From: Arthrobacter mobilis
Lineage (GTDB): Bacteria > Actinomycetota > Actinomycetes > Actinomycetales > Micrococcaceae
Assembly (NCBI RefSeq): GCF_012395835.1
Contig: NZ_JAAZSQ010000020.1
Coordinates: 1 to 64,000, forward strand
Direction: 5' to 3'
DNA length: 64,000 nucleotides
In this document: piece by piece, positions 24,823-37,081 of the stretch
Layout of the letters: every line of letters starts with the position of its first letter
Numbering within the stretch: position 1 is the stretch's first letter
Notes under the pieces: model-generated
What the model saw: the letters and a program-made list of their open reading frames with translations, nothing else
Databases searched by the model: none
Told to the model about the DNA's origin: nothing
Made by a program: the position numbers and the translations under genes

Positions 24823-26115
24823 ATGGCTCGCATTGGTGAGAGCGCTGATCTGCTCAAATGCTCCTTCTGCGGCAAGAGCCAGAAGCAGGTGCGCAAACTG
24901 ATCGCCGGGCCCGGGGTCTACATCTGCGACGAGTGCATCGATCTGTGCAACGAGATCATCGAGGAGGAACTCTCCGAGGTCTCGGACCTGGGGAGCTTCG
25001 AACTGCCCAAGCCGCGGGAAATCTTCGACTTCCTGCAGGAATACGTCATCGGCCAGGAGCCGGCCAAGCGGGCCCTGGCCGTTGCTGTGTACAACCACTA
25101 CAAGCGCATCCAGTCCGGCCACGCGCCCAAGGGCACGGCCAACCTCTCGGACGCCAGTCCGCTGGAGGATGTGGAGGTGGGCAAGTCCAACATCCTGCTG
25201 ATCGGCCCGACCGGCTGCGGCAAGACCTATCTGGCCCAGACCCTGGCCCGCCGGCTCAACGTCCCCTTCGCGGTGGCGGATGCCACCGCGCTTACCGAGG
25301 CTGGCTATGTGGGCGAGGACGTGGAGAACATCCTGCTCAAGCTCATCCAGGCCGCGGACTATGACGTCAAGAAGGCCGAGCAGGGCATCATCTACATCGA
25401 CGAGATCGACAAGATCTCGCGCAAGAGCGAGAACCCCTCCATTACCCGGGATGTCTCCGGCGAAGGCGTGCAGCAGGCCCTGCTCAAGATCCTCGAAGGC
25501 ACCGTCGCCTCGGTCCCGCCGCAGGGTGGCCGCAAGCACCCGCACCAGGAATTCATCCAGATCGACACCACCAATGTGCTCTTCATCGTGGCCGGCGCCT
25601 TTGCCGGCCTCGAAGAGATCATCGGGTCGCGGGCCGGACGCAAGGGCATCGGGTTCGGCGCCCCGCTGAACGAAGCCCGCAAGGACATGGATTCCTACGG
25701 TGATGTCATGCCGGAGGACCTGCTGAAGTTCGGGCTCATCCCGGAATTCATCGGGCGCCTTCCCGTCATTACCACCGTGGCCAACCTGGACCGCCCGGCA
25801 CTGATCAAGATCCTCACGGAGCCGAAGAACGCGCTGATCAAGCAGTACCAGAAGATGTTCCAGCTCGACGGCGTGGAACTGAGCTTCGAGCAGGAGGCGC
25901 TCGAAGCCGTGGCGGACCTGGCCCTGGAACGGGGCACCGGTGCCCGCGGGCTGCGGGCCATCATGGAGGAATCCCTGCTGCCGATCCAGTTCGAGCTGCC
26001 CAGCCGGGAGGACATCGCCGCCGTGGTGATCACCCCCGACGTGGTGCTGAACAAGGCCGAGCCCACCCTGATTTCCCACGACGTGGTGGCCAAGCGCAGG
26101 AACAAATCCGCCTGA
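24823..26115 (+). CDS. clpX: ClpX unfoldase subunit
   Basis: AAA+ unfoldase of 430 residues that feeds substrates to ClpP1P2. A C4 zinc-binding domain (Cys 13, 16, 35 and 38) leads the protein; Walker A GPTGCGKT lies near residue 127, Walker [11 protein letters not shown] near 190, the pore loop GYVGEDVEN near 165, and sensor 2 [11 protein letters not shown] near 385. The IGF-type ClpP-docking loop is replaced by the surrounding KGIGFGAPL. Start ATG at 24823 with AAGGGGAC upstream. Transcription is in line with clpP1-clpP2. Confidence 0.97.
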   Translation: MARIGESADLLKCSFCGKSQKQVRKLIAGPGVYICDECIDLCNEIIEEELSEVSDLGSFELPKPREIFDFLQEYVIGQEPAKRALAVAVYNHYKRIQSGHAPKGTANLSDASPLEDVEVGKSNILLIGPTGCGKTYLAQTLARRLNVPFAVADATALTEAGYVGEDVENILLKLIQAADYDVKKAEQGIIYIDEIDKISRKSENPSITRDVSGEGVQQALLKILEGTVASVPPQGGRKHPHQEFIQIDTTNVLFIVAGAFAGLEEIIGSRAGRKGIGFGAPLNEARKDMDSYGDVMPEDLLKFGLIPEFIGRLPVITTVANLDRPALIKILTEPKNALIKQYQKMFQLDGVELSFEQEALEAVADLALERGTGARGLRAIMEESLLPIQFELPSREDIAAVVITPDVVLNKAEPTLISHDVVAKRRNKSA

Positions 26116-26181
26116 CCGCCGGTTACGTACTACGGCACTGTCGTGCCGTCCGAACGTTCCCTACCCATCTGGAGCTGACGC

Positions 26182-26802
26182 ATGCCCGCATCCAACGCCC
26201 CCTCGACCGTTGACTTCTGGTTCGACCCCGTATGCCCGTTTGCCTGGATTACCTCGCGCTGGATCCTGGAGGTTGAAGAGGTCCGGGACATCAAGGTGGA
26301 CTGGCATGTCATGAGCCTGGCGGTGCTTAACGACGGCCGCGAGGAACTGCCCGAAGCCTACAAGGAGCGCATGAAGAAGGCCTGGGCCCCCGTCCGTGTG
26401 CTGACTGCCGCGCGGGAGCTGCATGGAGACGAGTTCGTCAAGCCCCTGTACGACGCCATGGGCAAGCGCATCCACAATGAAGGAAACAACGACTACGACG
26501 CGGTGATCGCCGAAGCCCTGGACGAGCTGGCGCTGCCGGCCGACCTGGCTGCCTACGCTGCCTCCACCGAGTTCGACGAGCAGCTGCGGGCCAGCCACCA
26601 GGAGGGCATCTCCAAGGTCGGCGACGAAGTCGGCACGCCGGTGGTCGCCCTCAACGGCACCGCCTTCTTCGGCCCGGTGCTTACCCGCATCCCGCGCGGG
26701 GAACAGGCCGGAACCATCTTCGACGGCGCCGTCGCGCTGGCCGAGTACCCCTACTTCTACGAGATCAAGCGCTCCCGGACCACCAGCCCCGAGTTCAACT
26801 GA
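26182..26802 (+). CDS. Rv2466c-like DsbA-fold oxidoreductase, single-cysteine site
   Basis: A 206-residue DsbA-fold protein related to the mycothiol-dependent nitroreductase Rv2466c. Shared landmarks are [73 protein letters not shown] and IPRGEQAG. The Rv2466c active site is CPWC; here it reads CPFA, so the resolving Cys is gone and only one remains near residue 16. A monothiol mechanism using mycothiol as second thiol is an inference. Start ATG at 26182. A strong terminator follows. Confidence 0.85.
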   Translation: MPASNAPSTVDFWFDPVCPFAWITSRWILEVEEVRDIKVDWHVMSLAVLNDGREELPEAYKERMKKAWAPVRVLTAARELHGDEFVKPLYDAMGKRIHNEGNNDYDAVIAEALDELALPADLAAYAASTEFDEQLRASHQEGISKVGDEVGTPVVALNGTAFFGPVLTRIPRGEQAGTIFDGAVALAEYPYFYEIKRSRTTSPEFN

Positions 26803-26823
26803 CTCCGGTCAGTGAGGGCCGTC

Positions 26824-26885
26824 CCCCGCTGTGAGTTTCTGCTCCCGGTCCATACCGGCAGCAGAAACCCACAGCGGGGTTTTTC
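26824..26885 (+). terminator. Terminator after the Rv2466c-like gene
   Basis: A 19-bp stem with one mismatch (CCCCGCTGTGAGTTTCTGC against its partner at 26861-26879), an inner CCGGT/ACCGG extension and then TTTTTCC. One of the strongest terminators in the window. Confidence 0.85.
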
Positions 26886-26939
26886 CTTAAATAAGACCGC
26901 ACTGGTACTGGCGTGTCGCCGTGCATCGGCGTATATATG

Positions 26940-27139
26940 GAGTTAGGCATCCGTCAAAAGATGCCGGACCGAACACCAAAGATTCAGTGACAAGTAGCGG
27001 ACACGTTCCGCTAACTGCCAGCCGGTGACGAGGCTAGGAAGACCTGAAATTCCGAGGAGTTCGCGAGACCCAAAGCGTCACCTTTGGATCACAGAGTCGA
27101 AGCCCCACCAACGGCTAAACGCTGATGGGGCTTCCCCTC
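26940..27139 (+). ncRNA. Candidate stand-alone structured RNA, about 200 nt
   Basis: The 359 bases between the previous stop and valS contain no open frame but dense pairing. GGCATC (26946) pairs with GATGCC (26960); TAGCGGA (26995) with TCCGCTA (27007) around CACGT; CCAAAG (27070) with CTTTGG (27082) around the loop CGTCAC. That loop is complementary to GTGACG at 27025, giving a predicted pseudoknot. A 9-bp stem GAAGCCCCA/TGGGGCTTC (27099-27134) followed by CCCTCTTT ends it. TATATAT at 26932 could be the -10 box. A terminator precedes it, and the next gene is on the other strand, so it is not a leader of valS. I cannot match it to a known RNA family. Confidence 0.55.
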
Positions 27140-27161
27140 TTTAATGCCCCGGCGGGCCGGC

Positions 27162-29777
27162 TCAGGCCTCGGCCGGAGCCAGTTCCACACTCTTGACGGT
27201 CAGGTCGCCGTCGGACTCCTCGAAGGTCAGCGCCCGGGCATTGCCCGCCGCCTTTAGGTCGCCCTCGCCGGCCCGCAGCTGCGCGATCAGCGCCGCCGGA
27301 GCGGTGACGACGGCGGAGAGCACCTCGGTGCGCTGCTTGACCTTGGCCTCGGACTTGGCCTTGCGCAGCCCGCCCAGGGCCAGGCCCACGGTACCCAGCA
27401 GGTCCTTGTCCGCTGCGGCGGCGATTCCGGCCAGGGCCTGCGCGCCCGGCCACTCGGCCCGGTGCACGGAACCGGCGCGCCACCAGGTCCAGACCTCCTC
27501 GGTGGCGAAGGGCAGGAACGGGGCGAAAAGCCGCAGCAGGGCATCCAGCGTCGTGGCCAGCGCTGCCAGCACCGAGGCCTGCTCCGCCTCACCGGCGCCG
27601 CCGTAGGCGCGGTCCTTGACCAGTTCGACGTAGTCGTCGGTGAAGGACCAGAAGAAGGACTCGGTGATCTGCAGGGCACGCGCGTAGTCGTAGTTCTCGA
27701 AGGCCGCCGTGGCCTGCTCGACCACATCCGCCAGCTGCCCCAGCAGCGACTTGTCCAAGGGATTGGTGACGACCGAAGCATCACCGGTGATCACCGACGC
27801 CTCGGTGGCACCGAGGTTGAGCACGAACTTGGAGGCGTTCAGCAGCTTGATGGCCAGGCGGCGGCCGATCTTCATCTGCGCCACCTCGTAGGCGGTGTCC
27901 GCGCCCAGCTTGGCCGAAGCCGCCCAGTAGCGGACCGCGTCCGAGCCGAACTGCTCGAGCACGTCGGTGGGAACCACCACGTTGCCCTTGGACTTGGACA
28001 TCTTCTTCCGGTCCGGGTCCAGGATCCAGCCGGAGATCGCCGCATGCTTCCACGGTGCGGCCTCCTGCAGCGCGTCCGCGCGGACCACCGAGGAGAAGAG
28101 CCAGGTCCGGATGATGTCGTGGCCCTGCGGGCGCAGGTCGAAGGGGAAGACCTTGGCGAAGAAGTCCTCGTCGCGGCTCCAGCGGCCCACGATCTGTGGG
28201 GTCAGCGAGGAGGTGGCCCAGGTGTCGAGCACGTCCGTGTCGCCGATGAACCCGCCGGGCGCATCGCGCTGGGATTCGTCATAGCCCGGAGCAGGCTCCG
28301 CCGCCGGATCCACCGGCAGCATGCCGTCGCCCGGCAGGATCGGGTGCTCGTAATCCGGCTCGCCGGCGTCGTCCAGCGGGTACCAGACCGGAATCGGCAC
28401 GCCGAAGAAGCGCTGGCGGGAAATCAGCCAGTCGCCGTTGAGGCCCTCGATCCAGTTTTCATAGCGCGAGCGCATGAAGGACGGGTGGAAGTCGATCTCC
28501 TGGCCGCGGCCGATCAGCCGGGCGCGGCGCTCCTCGTCGCGGCCTCCGTTGCGGATGTACCACTGGCGTGAGGTGACAACTTCCAGGGGCTTGTCGCCCT
28601 TCTCGTAGAAGTTGACCGGATGCATCATGGTCTTCGGCTCGCCGTCGAGTTCGCCGGCCGCACCCAGCAGTTCGACGACCTTTTCCTTTGCGGAGAAGAC
28701 CGTCTTGCCGGCCAGTTCGGCATAGTTGGCCTTGCCCTCGTCGGAGGTGATCCACTCCGGCGTCTCGGCAATGATGCGCCCGTCGCGGCCGACAATGGCA
28801 CGGGTGGGCAGCTGCAGCTCGCGCCACCACGTCACGTCGGTGAGGTCGCCGAAAGTGCAGACCATGGCGATGCCGGCGCCCTTGTCCGGCTTGGCCAGCG
28901 GGTGGGCCTTGACCTCGACCTCCACGCCGAACAGCGGCGAGGTGACTTTGGTGCCGAACAGCGGCTGGTACCGCTCGTCGTCGGGATGGGCCACCAGCGC
29001 CACGCAGGCGGGCAGCAGTTCGGGCCGGGTGGTCTCGATGTAGACCTTGTCCCCTCCGGGGGTGTTGAAGCCGTAGCGGTAATAGGCGCCCGGCATTTCG
29101 CGGTCTTCCAGCTCGGCCTGCGCGACGGCGGTACGGAAGGTGACATCCCACAGCGTCGGGGCCTCGGCGAGGTAGGCGTCGCCGGCGGTCAAGTTGGCCA
29201 GGAAGGCGCGCTGGGAGACGGCGCGGGAGGCGTCGTCAATGGTCCGGTACGTCAGGTCCCAGTCCACGGACAGGCCCAAGGTGGTGAAGAGGTTCTCGAA
29301 GACCTTCTCGTCCTCGGAGGCCAGCTCCTCGCATAGCTCGATGAAGTTACGGCGCGATACGACGTCGAAATCGCGCTGGTTCTTCGCCGGCTTGGCCGGG
29401 GGACGGTAGTCCGGGTCGTACGGCACCGACGGATCGCAGCGTACCCCGTAGTAGTTCTGCACGCGGCGTTCGGTGGGCAGGCCGTTGTCGTCCCAGCCCA
29501 TGGGGTAGAAGACATTCCTGCCGCGCATGCGCTGGTAGCGGGCCAGCACGTCGGTCTGGGTGTAGGAGAACATGTGGCCCACATGCAGGGAGCCGGAGGC
29601 GGTGGGCGGGGGAGTGTCGATCGAGTAGACCTGCTCCCGCACAGTGTCCGGATTGAAGGCGTAGGTGCCTTCCTCGCGCCAGCGCCGGGAGTGGATGTCC
29701 TCGAGGCCCTCCAGCGCGGGTTTGTCGGGGACGTTTACGGTGGTGGGCGTGTCTGTGCCCAGGTCATGTTCTGCCAT
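27162..29777 (-). CDS. valS: Valyl-tRNA synthetase
   Basis: Class I aminoacyl-tRNA synthetase of 871 residues that charges tRNA-Val and edits misacylated threonine. The HIGH motif appears as PPPTASGSLHVGHMFSYTQT near residue 60, the KMSKS motif as DPDRKKMSKSKGNVVVPTDV near 590, and the WxWxxGLNGDWLISRQRFFG region precedes it. The anticodon-binding domain fills the C-terminal third. The ATG at 29777 has GGAAGA 9 bases ahead; an ATG three codons upstream overlaps that site. No T-box is seen upstream. It converges on the candidate RNA at 26940. Confidence 0.97.
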   Translation of the reverse strand: MAEHDLGTDTPTTVNVPDKPALEGLEDIHSRRWREEGTYAFNPDTVREQVYSIDTPPPTASGSLHVGHMFSYTQTDVLARYQRMRGRNVFYPMGWDDNGLPTERRVQNYYGVRCDPSVPYDPDYRPPAKPAKNQRDFDVVSRRNFIELCEELASEDEKVFENLFTTLGLSVDWDLTYRTIDDASRAVSQRAFLANLTAGDAYLAEAPTLWDVTFRTAVAQAELEDREMPGAYYRYGFNTPGGDKVYIETTRPELLPACVALVAHPDDERYQPLFGTKVTSPLFGVEVEVKAHPLAKPDKGAGIAMVCTFGDLTDVTWWRELQLPTRAIVGRDGRIIAETPEWITSDEGKANYAELAGKTVFSAKEKVVELLGAAGELDGEPKTMMHPVNFYEKGDKPLEVVTSRQWYIRNGGRDEERRARLIGRGQEIDFHPSFMRSRYENWIEGLNGDWLISRQRFFGVPIPVWYPLDDAGEPDYEHPILPGDGMLPVDPAAEPAPGYDESQRDAPGGFIGDTDVLDTWATSSLTPQIVGRWSRDEDFFAKVFPFDLRPQGHDIIRTWLFSSVVRADALQEAAPWKHAAISGWILDPDRKKMSKSKGNVVVPTDVLEQFGSDAVRYWAASAKLGADTAYEVAQMKIGRRLAIKLLNASKFVLNLGATEASVITGDASVVTNPLDKSLLGQLADVVEQATAAFENYDYARALQITESFFWSFTDDYVELVKDRAYGGAGEAEQASVLAALATTLDALLRLFAPFLPFATEEVWTWWRAGSVHRAEWPGAQALAGIAAAADKDLLGTVGLALGGLRKAKSEAKVKQRTEVLSAVVTAPAALIAQLRAGEGDLKAAGNARALTFEESDGDLTVKSVELAPAEA

Positions 29778-29945
29778 AGGTGCCATTCTTCCATGCGGCG
29801 ACGGATGGGTTCACCTTCGCGGCTGGCCGGCCGCACCCGCACATTCCGTCCGTTCCTGCCATCCTCCTCGACACCCATAGTCAGCCTGCTTAGCATTGAG
29901 GGGAAACTCCCGGACAGGACCTAACCATGGGGAGGCAGGGAAAGC

Positions 29946-30296
29946 ATGAGCGAGGAATTGAGCGGCCCGAAGGGCTCGGAGGACCTGGTGCGGGACGGTC
30001 TCAGCGGTGCGGCAGACCCCGTGCCCAGGGACGGTGAAGACAGCCAGGCGGAACCCGGGGGCGGTGCTGAGGGCTTCGGCGATGTTCCCGGCGGCTCCGG
30101 CAGCGAGCCAGGCACTGCCAACAGCGCCGGCGGGGTTGCCACCCGGGATGCTGGCAATGCCGAGGGTGGCAGTAGCAGCGGTACCGCCGAGGCGGAGGCG
30201 CGGGGGCTGAATGCTGCCGCGGGACCGGCGGCTGACGAGGAGGCCGGCACGCCGGATAACCGCGGCCTCACAACGGATATCACTCCCAGTGACTGA
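29946..30296 (+). CDS. Disordered low-complexity hypothetical protein
   Basis: A 116-residue acidic protein built almost wholly of Gly, Ala, Glu, Ser and Asp (for example EPGGGAEGFGDVPGGSGSEP), with no hydrophobic core, no span and no Cys. GGGGAGGCAGGGAAAGC ahead of the ATG is a good ribosome site, which is the best evidence for translation. I do not recognise a family; proteins like this are often linkers or stress-related disordered proteins, but nothing here shows which. It lies between valS (divergent) and the DUF488 gene. Confidence 0.5.
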   Translation: MSEELSGPKGSEDLVRDGLSGAADPVPRDGEDSQAEPGGGAEGFGDVPGGSGSEPGTANSAGGVATRDAGNAEGGSSSGTAEAEARGLNAAAGPAADEEAGTPDNRGLTTDITPSD

Positions 30297-30360
30297 CAGG
30301 ACTTAGTGGAACCGACCGTGGGCCGCCATCCGCAGAGGCCTGCGGCCCGGGCCGAAGCGG

Positions 30361-30388
30361 CCTGAGCTGAAGAGCCTGAGCTGAAGAG
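30361..30388 (+). repeat. 14-bp tandem duplication
   Basis: CCTGAGCTGAAGAG occurs twice in direct succession, ending 11 bases before the DUF488 start codon. The second copy supplies the GAAGAGG that could act as ribosome site. Confidence 0.85.
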
Positions 30389-30399
30389 GCGGTGCGGGC

Positions 30400-30756
30400 A
30401 TGGCCGATATACGGATCAAGCGCATCTACGACCAGGCCGGGGACGGCTACCGCGTACTGGTGGACCGCCTGTGGCCGCGCGGCATCCGGAAGGAGGACGC
30501 CGGGATCGACCTGTGGCTCAAGGCAGCCGGGCCGTCGGACGGGCTGCGCCGGGAATTCGGGCACGATCCGGAGAAGTTCGAGGACTTCGCCGCCGCCTAC
30601 CGGCGTGAGCTGGAAGGCTCCGAAGCCGTGGAACAGCTGGTGCAGCTGGCGCGCAGGGAACGGAAGCTGTGCCTGCTCTTTGGCGCCAAGGACGAAGAGC
30701 ACAACCAGGCTGTCGTCCTGCGCCAGGTCATCCTCGAAAGGCTCGGACACCGCTAG
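30400..30756 (+). CDS. DUF488 family protein
   Basis: A 118-residue DUF488 protein (YeaO type). The family marks are IRIKRIYDQAGDGYRVLVDR, LWPRGIRKEDAGIDLWLKAA, LRREFGHDPEKFEDFAAAY and LCLLFGAKDEEHNQAVVLRQ. The function of the family is not settled; the conserved Arg/Asp/His cluster suggests an enzyme, possibly of nucleic acid or phosphate chemistry. It is cytoplasmic, with no spans. The start follows a 14-bp tandem duplication containing GAAGAGG. The SDR gene starts 28 bases later from its own apparent promoter. Confidence 0.92.
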   Translation: MADIRIKRIYDQAGDGYRVLVDRLWPRGIRKEDAGIDLWLKAAGPSDGLRREFGHDPEKFEDFAAAYRRELEGSEAVEQLVQLARRERKLCLLFGAKDEEHNQAVVLRQVILERLGHR

Positions 30757-30769
30757 CGCTCCGCGCCGC

Positions 30770-30775
30770 TACGCT
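30770..30775 (+). promoter_or_regulatory. Probable -10 box of a leaderless SDR transcript
   Basis: TACGCT lies 8 nt before the ATG at 30784, with only GGGTGTC-type sequence between and no usable Shine-Dalgarno spacing. Confidence 0.4.
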
Positions 30776-30783
30776 TGGGTGTC

Positions 30784-31533
30784 ATGACCAAGCGTGCAGT
30801 AGTGACCGGGGCAAGTTCGGGTATCGGCGCCGCCAGTGTGCGCGCCCTGTGCCGCAGCGGCTGGGAGGTCGCCGCCGTCGCCCGCAGGGCCCACCTGCTC
30901 GAGGACCTGGCCCGGGAAACCGGGGCAGTGCCGTTTGTCGCGGATGTGACCAACCAGGACGACGTCGACCGCCTGGTGGCCGAGGTCCTCGCCGGCGGCG
31001 GCGTGGACGCGCTGGTGAACATCGCCGGCGGCGCCTTCGGCGTGGATACGGTCGCGGAGGGCAGCCTGGCCGACTGGGAAAAGATGTACGACGTCAACGT
31101 GCTCGGCACCCTGCGCATGCTCCAGGGCTTCCTGCCCGCGCTGCGGGACAACGGCGAAGGCTCGGTGCTGCTGCTGACCTCGACGGCGGGGCTGGTGGCC
31201 TACGAGGGCGGCGGAGGCTACGTCGCGGCCAAGTTCGCCGAGCACTCGATGGCCGCCACCCTGCGGCTGGAAGAAGCCGAGCACAATGTGCGCGTGATCG
31301 AGGTCGCCCCCGGACTGGTGCGCACCGAGGAATTCGCGCTCAACCGGCTGGGCGGGGACCAGCAGGCCGCGGAAAAGGTCTACGAAGGCGTGGAGAAGCC
31401 CCTGCTGGCCGAAGACGTGGCCGATGTGGTGGCGTATTCGCTGAACCTGCCGCACCACGTGAACCTGGACCAGATCGTCATGCGCCCGGTGGCCCAGGCG
31501 GCCGCGCACAAGCTCATCCGCAGGAGTTCCTGA
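30784..31533 (+). CDS. Short-chain dehydrogenase/reductase
   Basis: Rossmann-fold NAD(P)-dependent oxidoreductase, 249 residues, of the classical SDR type. The cofactor motif TGASSGIGAA lies near residue 8, FVADVTN near 58, NIAGGAFGVD near 82, and the catalytic Ser and YxxxK appear in LLTSTAGLVAY and GYVAAKFAEHSMAA (near 133 and 146). ARR after the second strand suggests NADP(H). It resembles YdfG-type 3-hydroxy acid dehydrogenases. The substrate is unknown. The probable -10 box just upstream points to leaderless translation. It is followed by the ileS T-box leader. Confidence 0.92.
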   Translation: MTKRAVVTGASSGIGAASVRALCRSGWEVAAVARRAHLLEDLARETGAVPFVADVTNQDDVDRLVAEVLAGGGVDALVNIAGGAFGVDTVAEGSLADWEKMYDVNVLGTLRMLQGFLPALRDNGEGSVLLLTSTAGLVAYEGGGGYVAAKFAEHSMAATLRLEEAEHNVRVIEVAPGLVRTEEFALNRLGGDQQAAEKVYEGVEKPLLAEDVADVVAYSLNLPHHVNLDQIVMRPVAQAAAHKLIRRSS

Positions 31534-31586
31534 GCAGGCCTGTCCGCCGGCAAATGCAAGCCCGCCCGCTGCGCTAAACTGGATCC

Positions 31587-31846
31587 AACGGCGTTGATCC
31601 GGCCATCACCGGGGAGCTTCCGGAAGAACGGCGCAAGCTCAGTAGAACCGGGCGGGCCTGCCCGTCACAGCAGAGAATGAGTGGCTGTCCCTGGCAGGCC
31701 CCGGCAACGGGACCGGCGGCGGGCGGCAAGTGAGGTGGTACCGCGGGTTCCGCGCAGGCCGGCCGCAGCAGCACGCTGCAGGCAGCCGGCGCAGGGCACG
31801 TCCTCGCAGCAACAACCGCCCTTGCCCAGCAGCTTGTCTTTCCAGG
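31587..31846 (+). promoter_or_regulatory. T-box leader of ileS (isoleucine specifier)
   Basis: The T-box core TGGTACCGCG is at 31736-31745. A short stem I holds GGCCATCACCGGGG, where ATC (31605-31607) is the likely isoleucine specifier pairing with uncharged tRNA-Ile. TAAACT at 31575-31580 fits a -10 box, placing the transcript start near 31587. No T-run terminator is seen before the ileS start, so control is probably translational, by hiding and freeing the ribosome site, as known for actinobacterial ileS leaders. Confidence 0.9.
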
Positions 31847-31855
31847 ATGACGCAC

Positions 31856-35140
<3,285 letters not shown>

Positions 35141-35160
35141 GCCAGGCTGAGGGGCGCATC

Positions 35161-36549
35161 ATGAGCGATGAATTTGGCGTGGAAAGCGTCTATGCGGAAC
35201 TGCTGGGCCGGGCGCCGGAGAACAAGATGGAACCCCGGATGGCTCCGCTGTTCCGGGCAATGGAGATCCTGGGCGAACCCAACAAGGCCTTCGCCAGCAT
35301 CCACATCACCGGCACCAACGGCAAGACCTCGACGGCGCGGATGATTGACGCCGGGCTGCGGGCGCACGGCCTGCGCACCGGCCGCTACACCAGCCCGCAC
35401 CTGACCAAGGTGACCGAGCGGATCAGCATCGACGGCGAGCCCGTGGCGGACGAGACCTTCGTGCGGATCTGGGACGAGATCCGTCCCTACCTTCAGATCG
35501 TGGACCAGGAACTCGAGGCCGCTGGCGAGCCCCGGCTGACGTACTTTGAGTGCATGACCATCCTGGCCATCGCCATCTTCGCCGACGAGCCGGTGGAAGT
35601 TGCGGTCATCGAGGTGGGCCTGGGCGGCATCACCGATGCCACCAACGTCATCGACGGGCAGGTGTCCGTGATCACCCCCATTTCGCTGGACCATACGGAC
35701 CTGCTGGGGGAGACCACCGAGGACATTGCCTACGAGAAGGCAGGGATTATCAAGCCCGGCGGCTTCCTGGTCAGCGCCGCACAGCCGGTGGACGCGGCGC
35801 AGGTGCTGCTGGAGAAGGCCCGGGAACTCCGGGTGCCCTTCCGGTTCGAGGGCGTGGAATTCCATGCCGAGTCCCGGCTGCTGGCCGTCGGCGGCCAGCA
35901 GGTGACCGTCTCCGGCCTGGCCGGGCGCTACGAGGACCTGCTGCTGCCGCTCTACGGCGCCCACCAGGCGCAAAACGCGGCGGTGGCGGTGGCGGCGCTG
36001 GAAGCCTTCCTGGGCGGCGGCGAGAAGCCGCTGGACGTGGAAGTCCTGCGCGAGGCCTTCCGCACCGTCACTTCGCCCGGACGGATCGAGGTGGTCCGTA
36101 CCGCCCCGACGATCATTGTGGACGCGGCGCATAATCCGGACGGCATGCGGGTGAGCGCCGAGGCGATCACCGAGGCCTTCAACTTCACCAAGCTGGTGCC
36201 CGTGGTCGGCATCCTGCAGGAGAAGGATTCCGTGGGCGTGTTCGAGGCGCTGCGCTCACAGTTCGGAGACCTGGTGCAGGAAATCTGCGTGACCGCGTCC
36301 AATTCGCCGCGGGCGATCGACCCCGAGCAGCTGGCCGAGGACGCGGTCGCCGCAGGGTTCCCCGCCGACGCCGTGCACATCGAACCGCAGCTGGACGAGG
36401 CGGTGGTCTGGGCCGTGGAGCAGGCCGAAGCCAACAACGACCTGGCCGGCGGCGTGCTGATCACCGGTTCCATCACGCTGGTGGCGGATGCGCGCATCCT
36501 GCTGGGAAAGCCGGACAAGCCGGGCAGCCCGGACATTATGGGGAACTAA
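35161..36549 (+). CDS. folC: Folylpolyglutamate/dihydrofolate synthase
   Basis: Mur-ligase-fold enzyme of 462 residues that adds glutamate to folates. The ATP-binding P-loop is HITGTNGKTSTARMIDAGL near residue 48; VAVIEVGLGGITDATNVIDG, ITPISLDHTDLLGETTEDIA and VDAAHNPDGMRV are family blocks. ATG at 35161 follows GAGGGG at 7 nt; an in-frame GTG at 35137 that overlaps the ileS stop is the alternative and would couple the two genes. Order ileS-folC-DUF4233-ndk is an actinobacterial pattern and suggests one long transcript under the T-box. Confidence 0.95.
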   Translation: MSDEFGVESVYAELLGRAPENKMEPRMAPLFRAMEILGEPNKAFASIHITGTNGKTSTARMIDAGLRAHGLRTGRYTSPHLTKVTERISIDGEPVADETFVRIWDEIRPYLQIVDQELEAAGEPRLTYFECMTILAIAIFADEPVEVAVIEVGLGGITDATNVIDGQVSVITPISLDHTDLLGETTEDIAYEKAGIIKPGGFLVSAAQPVDAAQVLLEKARELRVPFRFEGVEFHAESRLLAVGGQQVTVSGLAGRYEDLLLPLYGAHQAQNAAVAVAALEAFLGGGEKPLDVEVLREAFRTVTSPGRIEVVRTAPTIIVDAAHNPDGMRVSAEAITEAFNFTKLVPVVGILQEKDSVGVFEALRSQFGDLVQEICVTASNSPRAIDPEQLAEDAVAAGFPADAVHIEPQLDEAVVWAVEQAEANNDLAGGVLITGSITLVADARILLGKPDKPGSPDIMGN

Positions 36550-36552
36550 GCC

Positions 36553-36996
36553 ATGGCACGACTGACCAAAGCACAGCGCGAATGGCGCCCGGACATGCCG
36601 AAAAAGCGGCGGTCCATCAAGGTGACTTTTGCCTCGACGGTGCTGTCGCTGGAGGCCTTCGTGGTCTTCTTCGGCACGCTGGTCGCCTTCGGCCTGCAGC
36701 GGGACAGCATCCCGCCGCAGCTGATCCTCGGGGCCGGGATGGTCCTGTCCCTGCTGCTGGTCCTGTGCTGCGCCCTGCTGCGCAAGCCGCTGGGCTACCG
36801 GCTCGGCTGGGTGCTGCAGCTGCTGATCATCGCCACCGGGTTCGTGGTGCCGATGATGTTCCTGGTCGGCGTTCTGTTCGCGCTGACCTGGTGGTACGGC
36901 ATCGTGACGGGCGCCCGGATCGACAGGGAAAACAAGGAGCGCGACGCCGCGCAGGCCGAATGGGAACGCAACCACCCGGAGGCCACGGAGAAGTAG
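36553..36996 (+). CDS. DUF4233 membrane protein
   Basis: A 147-residue protein with a basic N-terminus (MARLTKAQREWRPDMPKKRR) followed by hydrophobic segments at about residues 24-47, 56-78 and 86-120, the last probably two spans, and a charged cytoplasmic tail (RIDRENKERDAAQAEWERNH). This matches DUF4233, which sits between folC and ndk in many actinobacteria. Its job is unknown. It begins 3 bases after the folC stop, so it is in the same operon. Confidence 0.88.
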   Translation: MARLTKAQREWRPDMPKKRRSIKVTFASTVLSLEAFVVFFGTLVAFGLQRDSIPPQLILGAGMVLSLLLVLCCALLRKPLGYRLGWVLQLLIIATGFVVPMMFLVGVLFALTWWYGIVTGARIDRENKERDAAQAEWERNHPEATEK

Positions 36997-37081
36997 GGTG
37001 GGGTGCGGGCGAAGCCGGCACCCCACCCTCTAAAGTGGGACAAGACTGTAGAAACCGTGAGGAAACCAGAGGAGCAACTAC

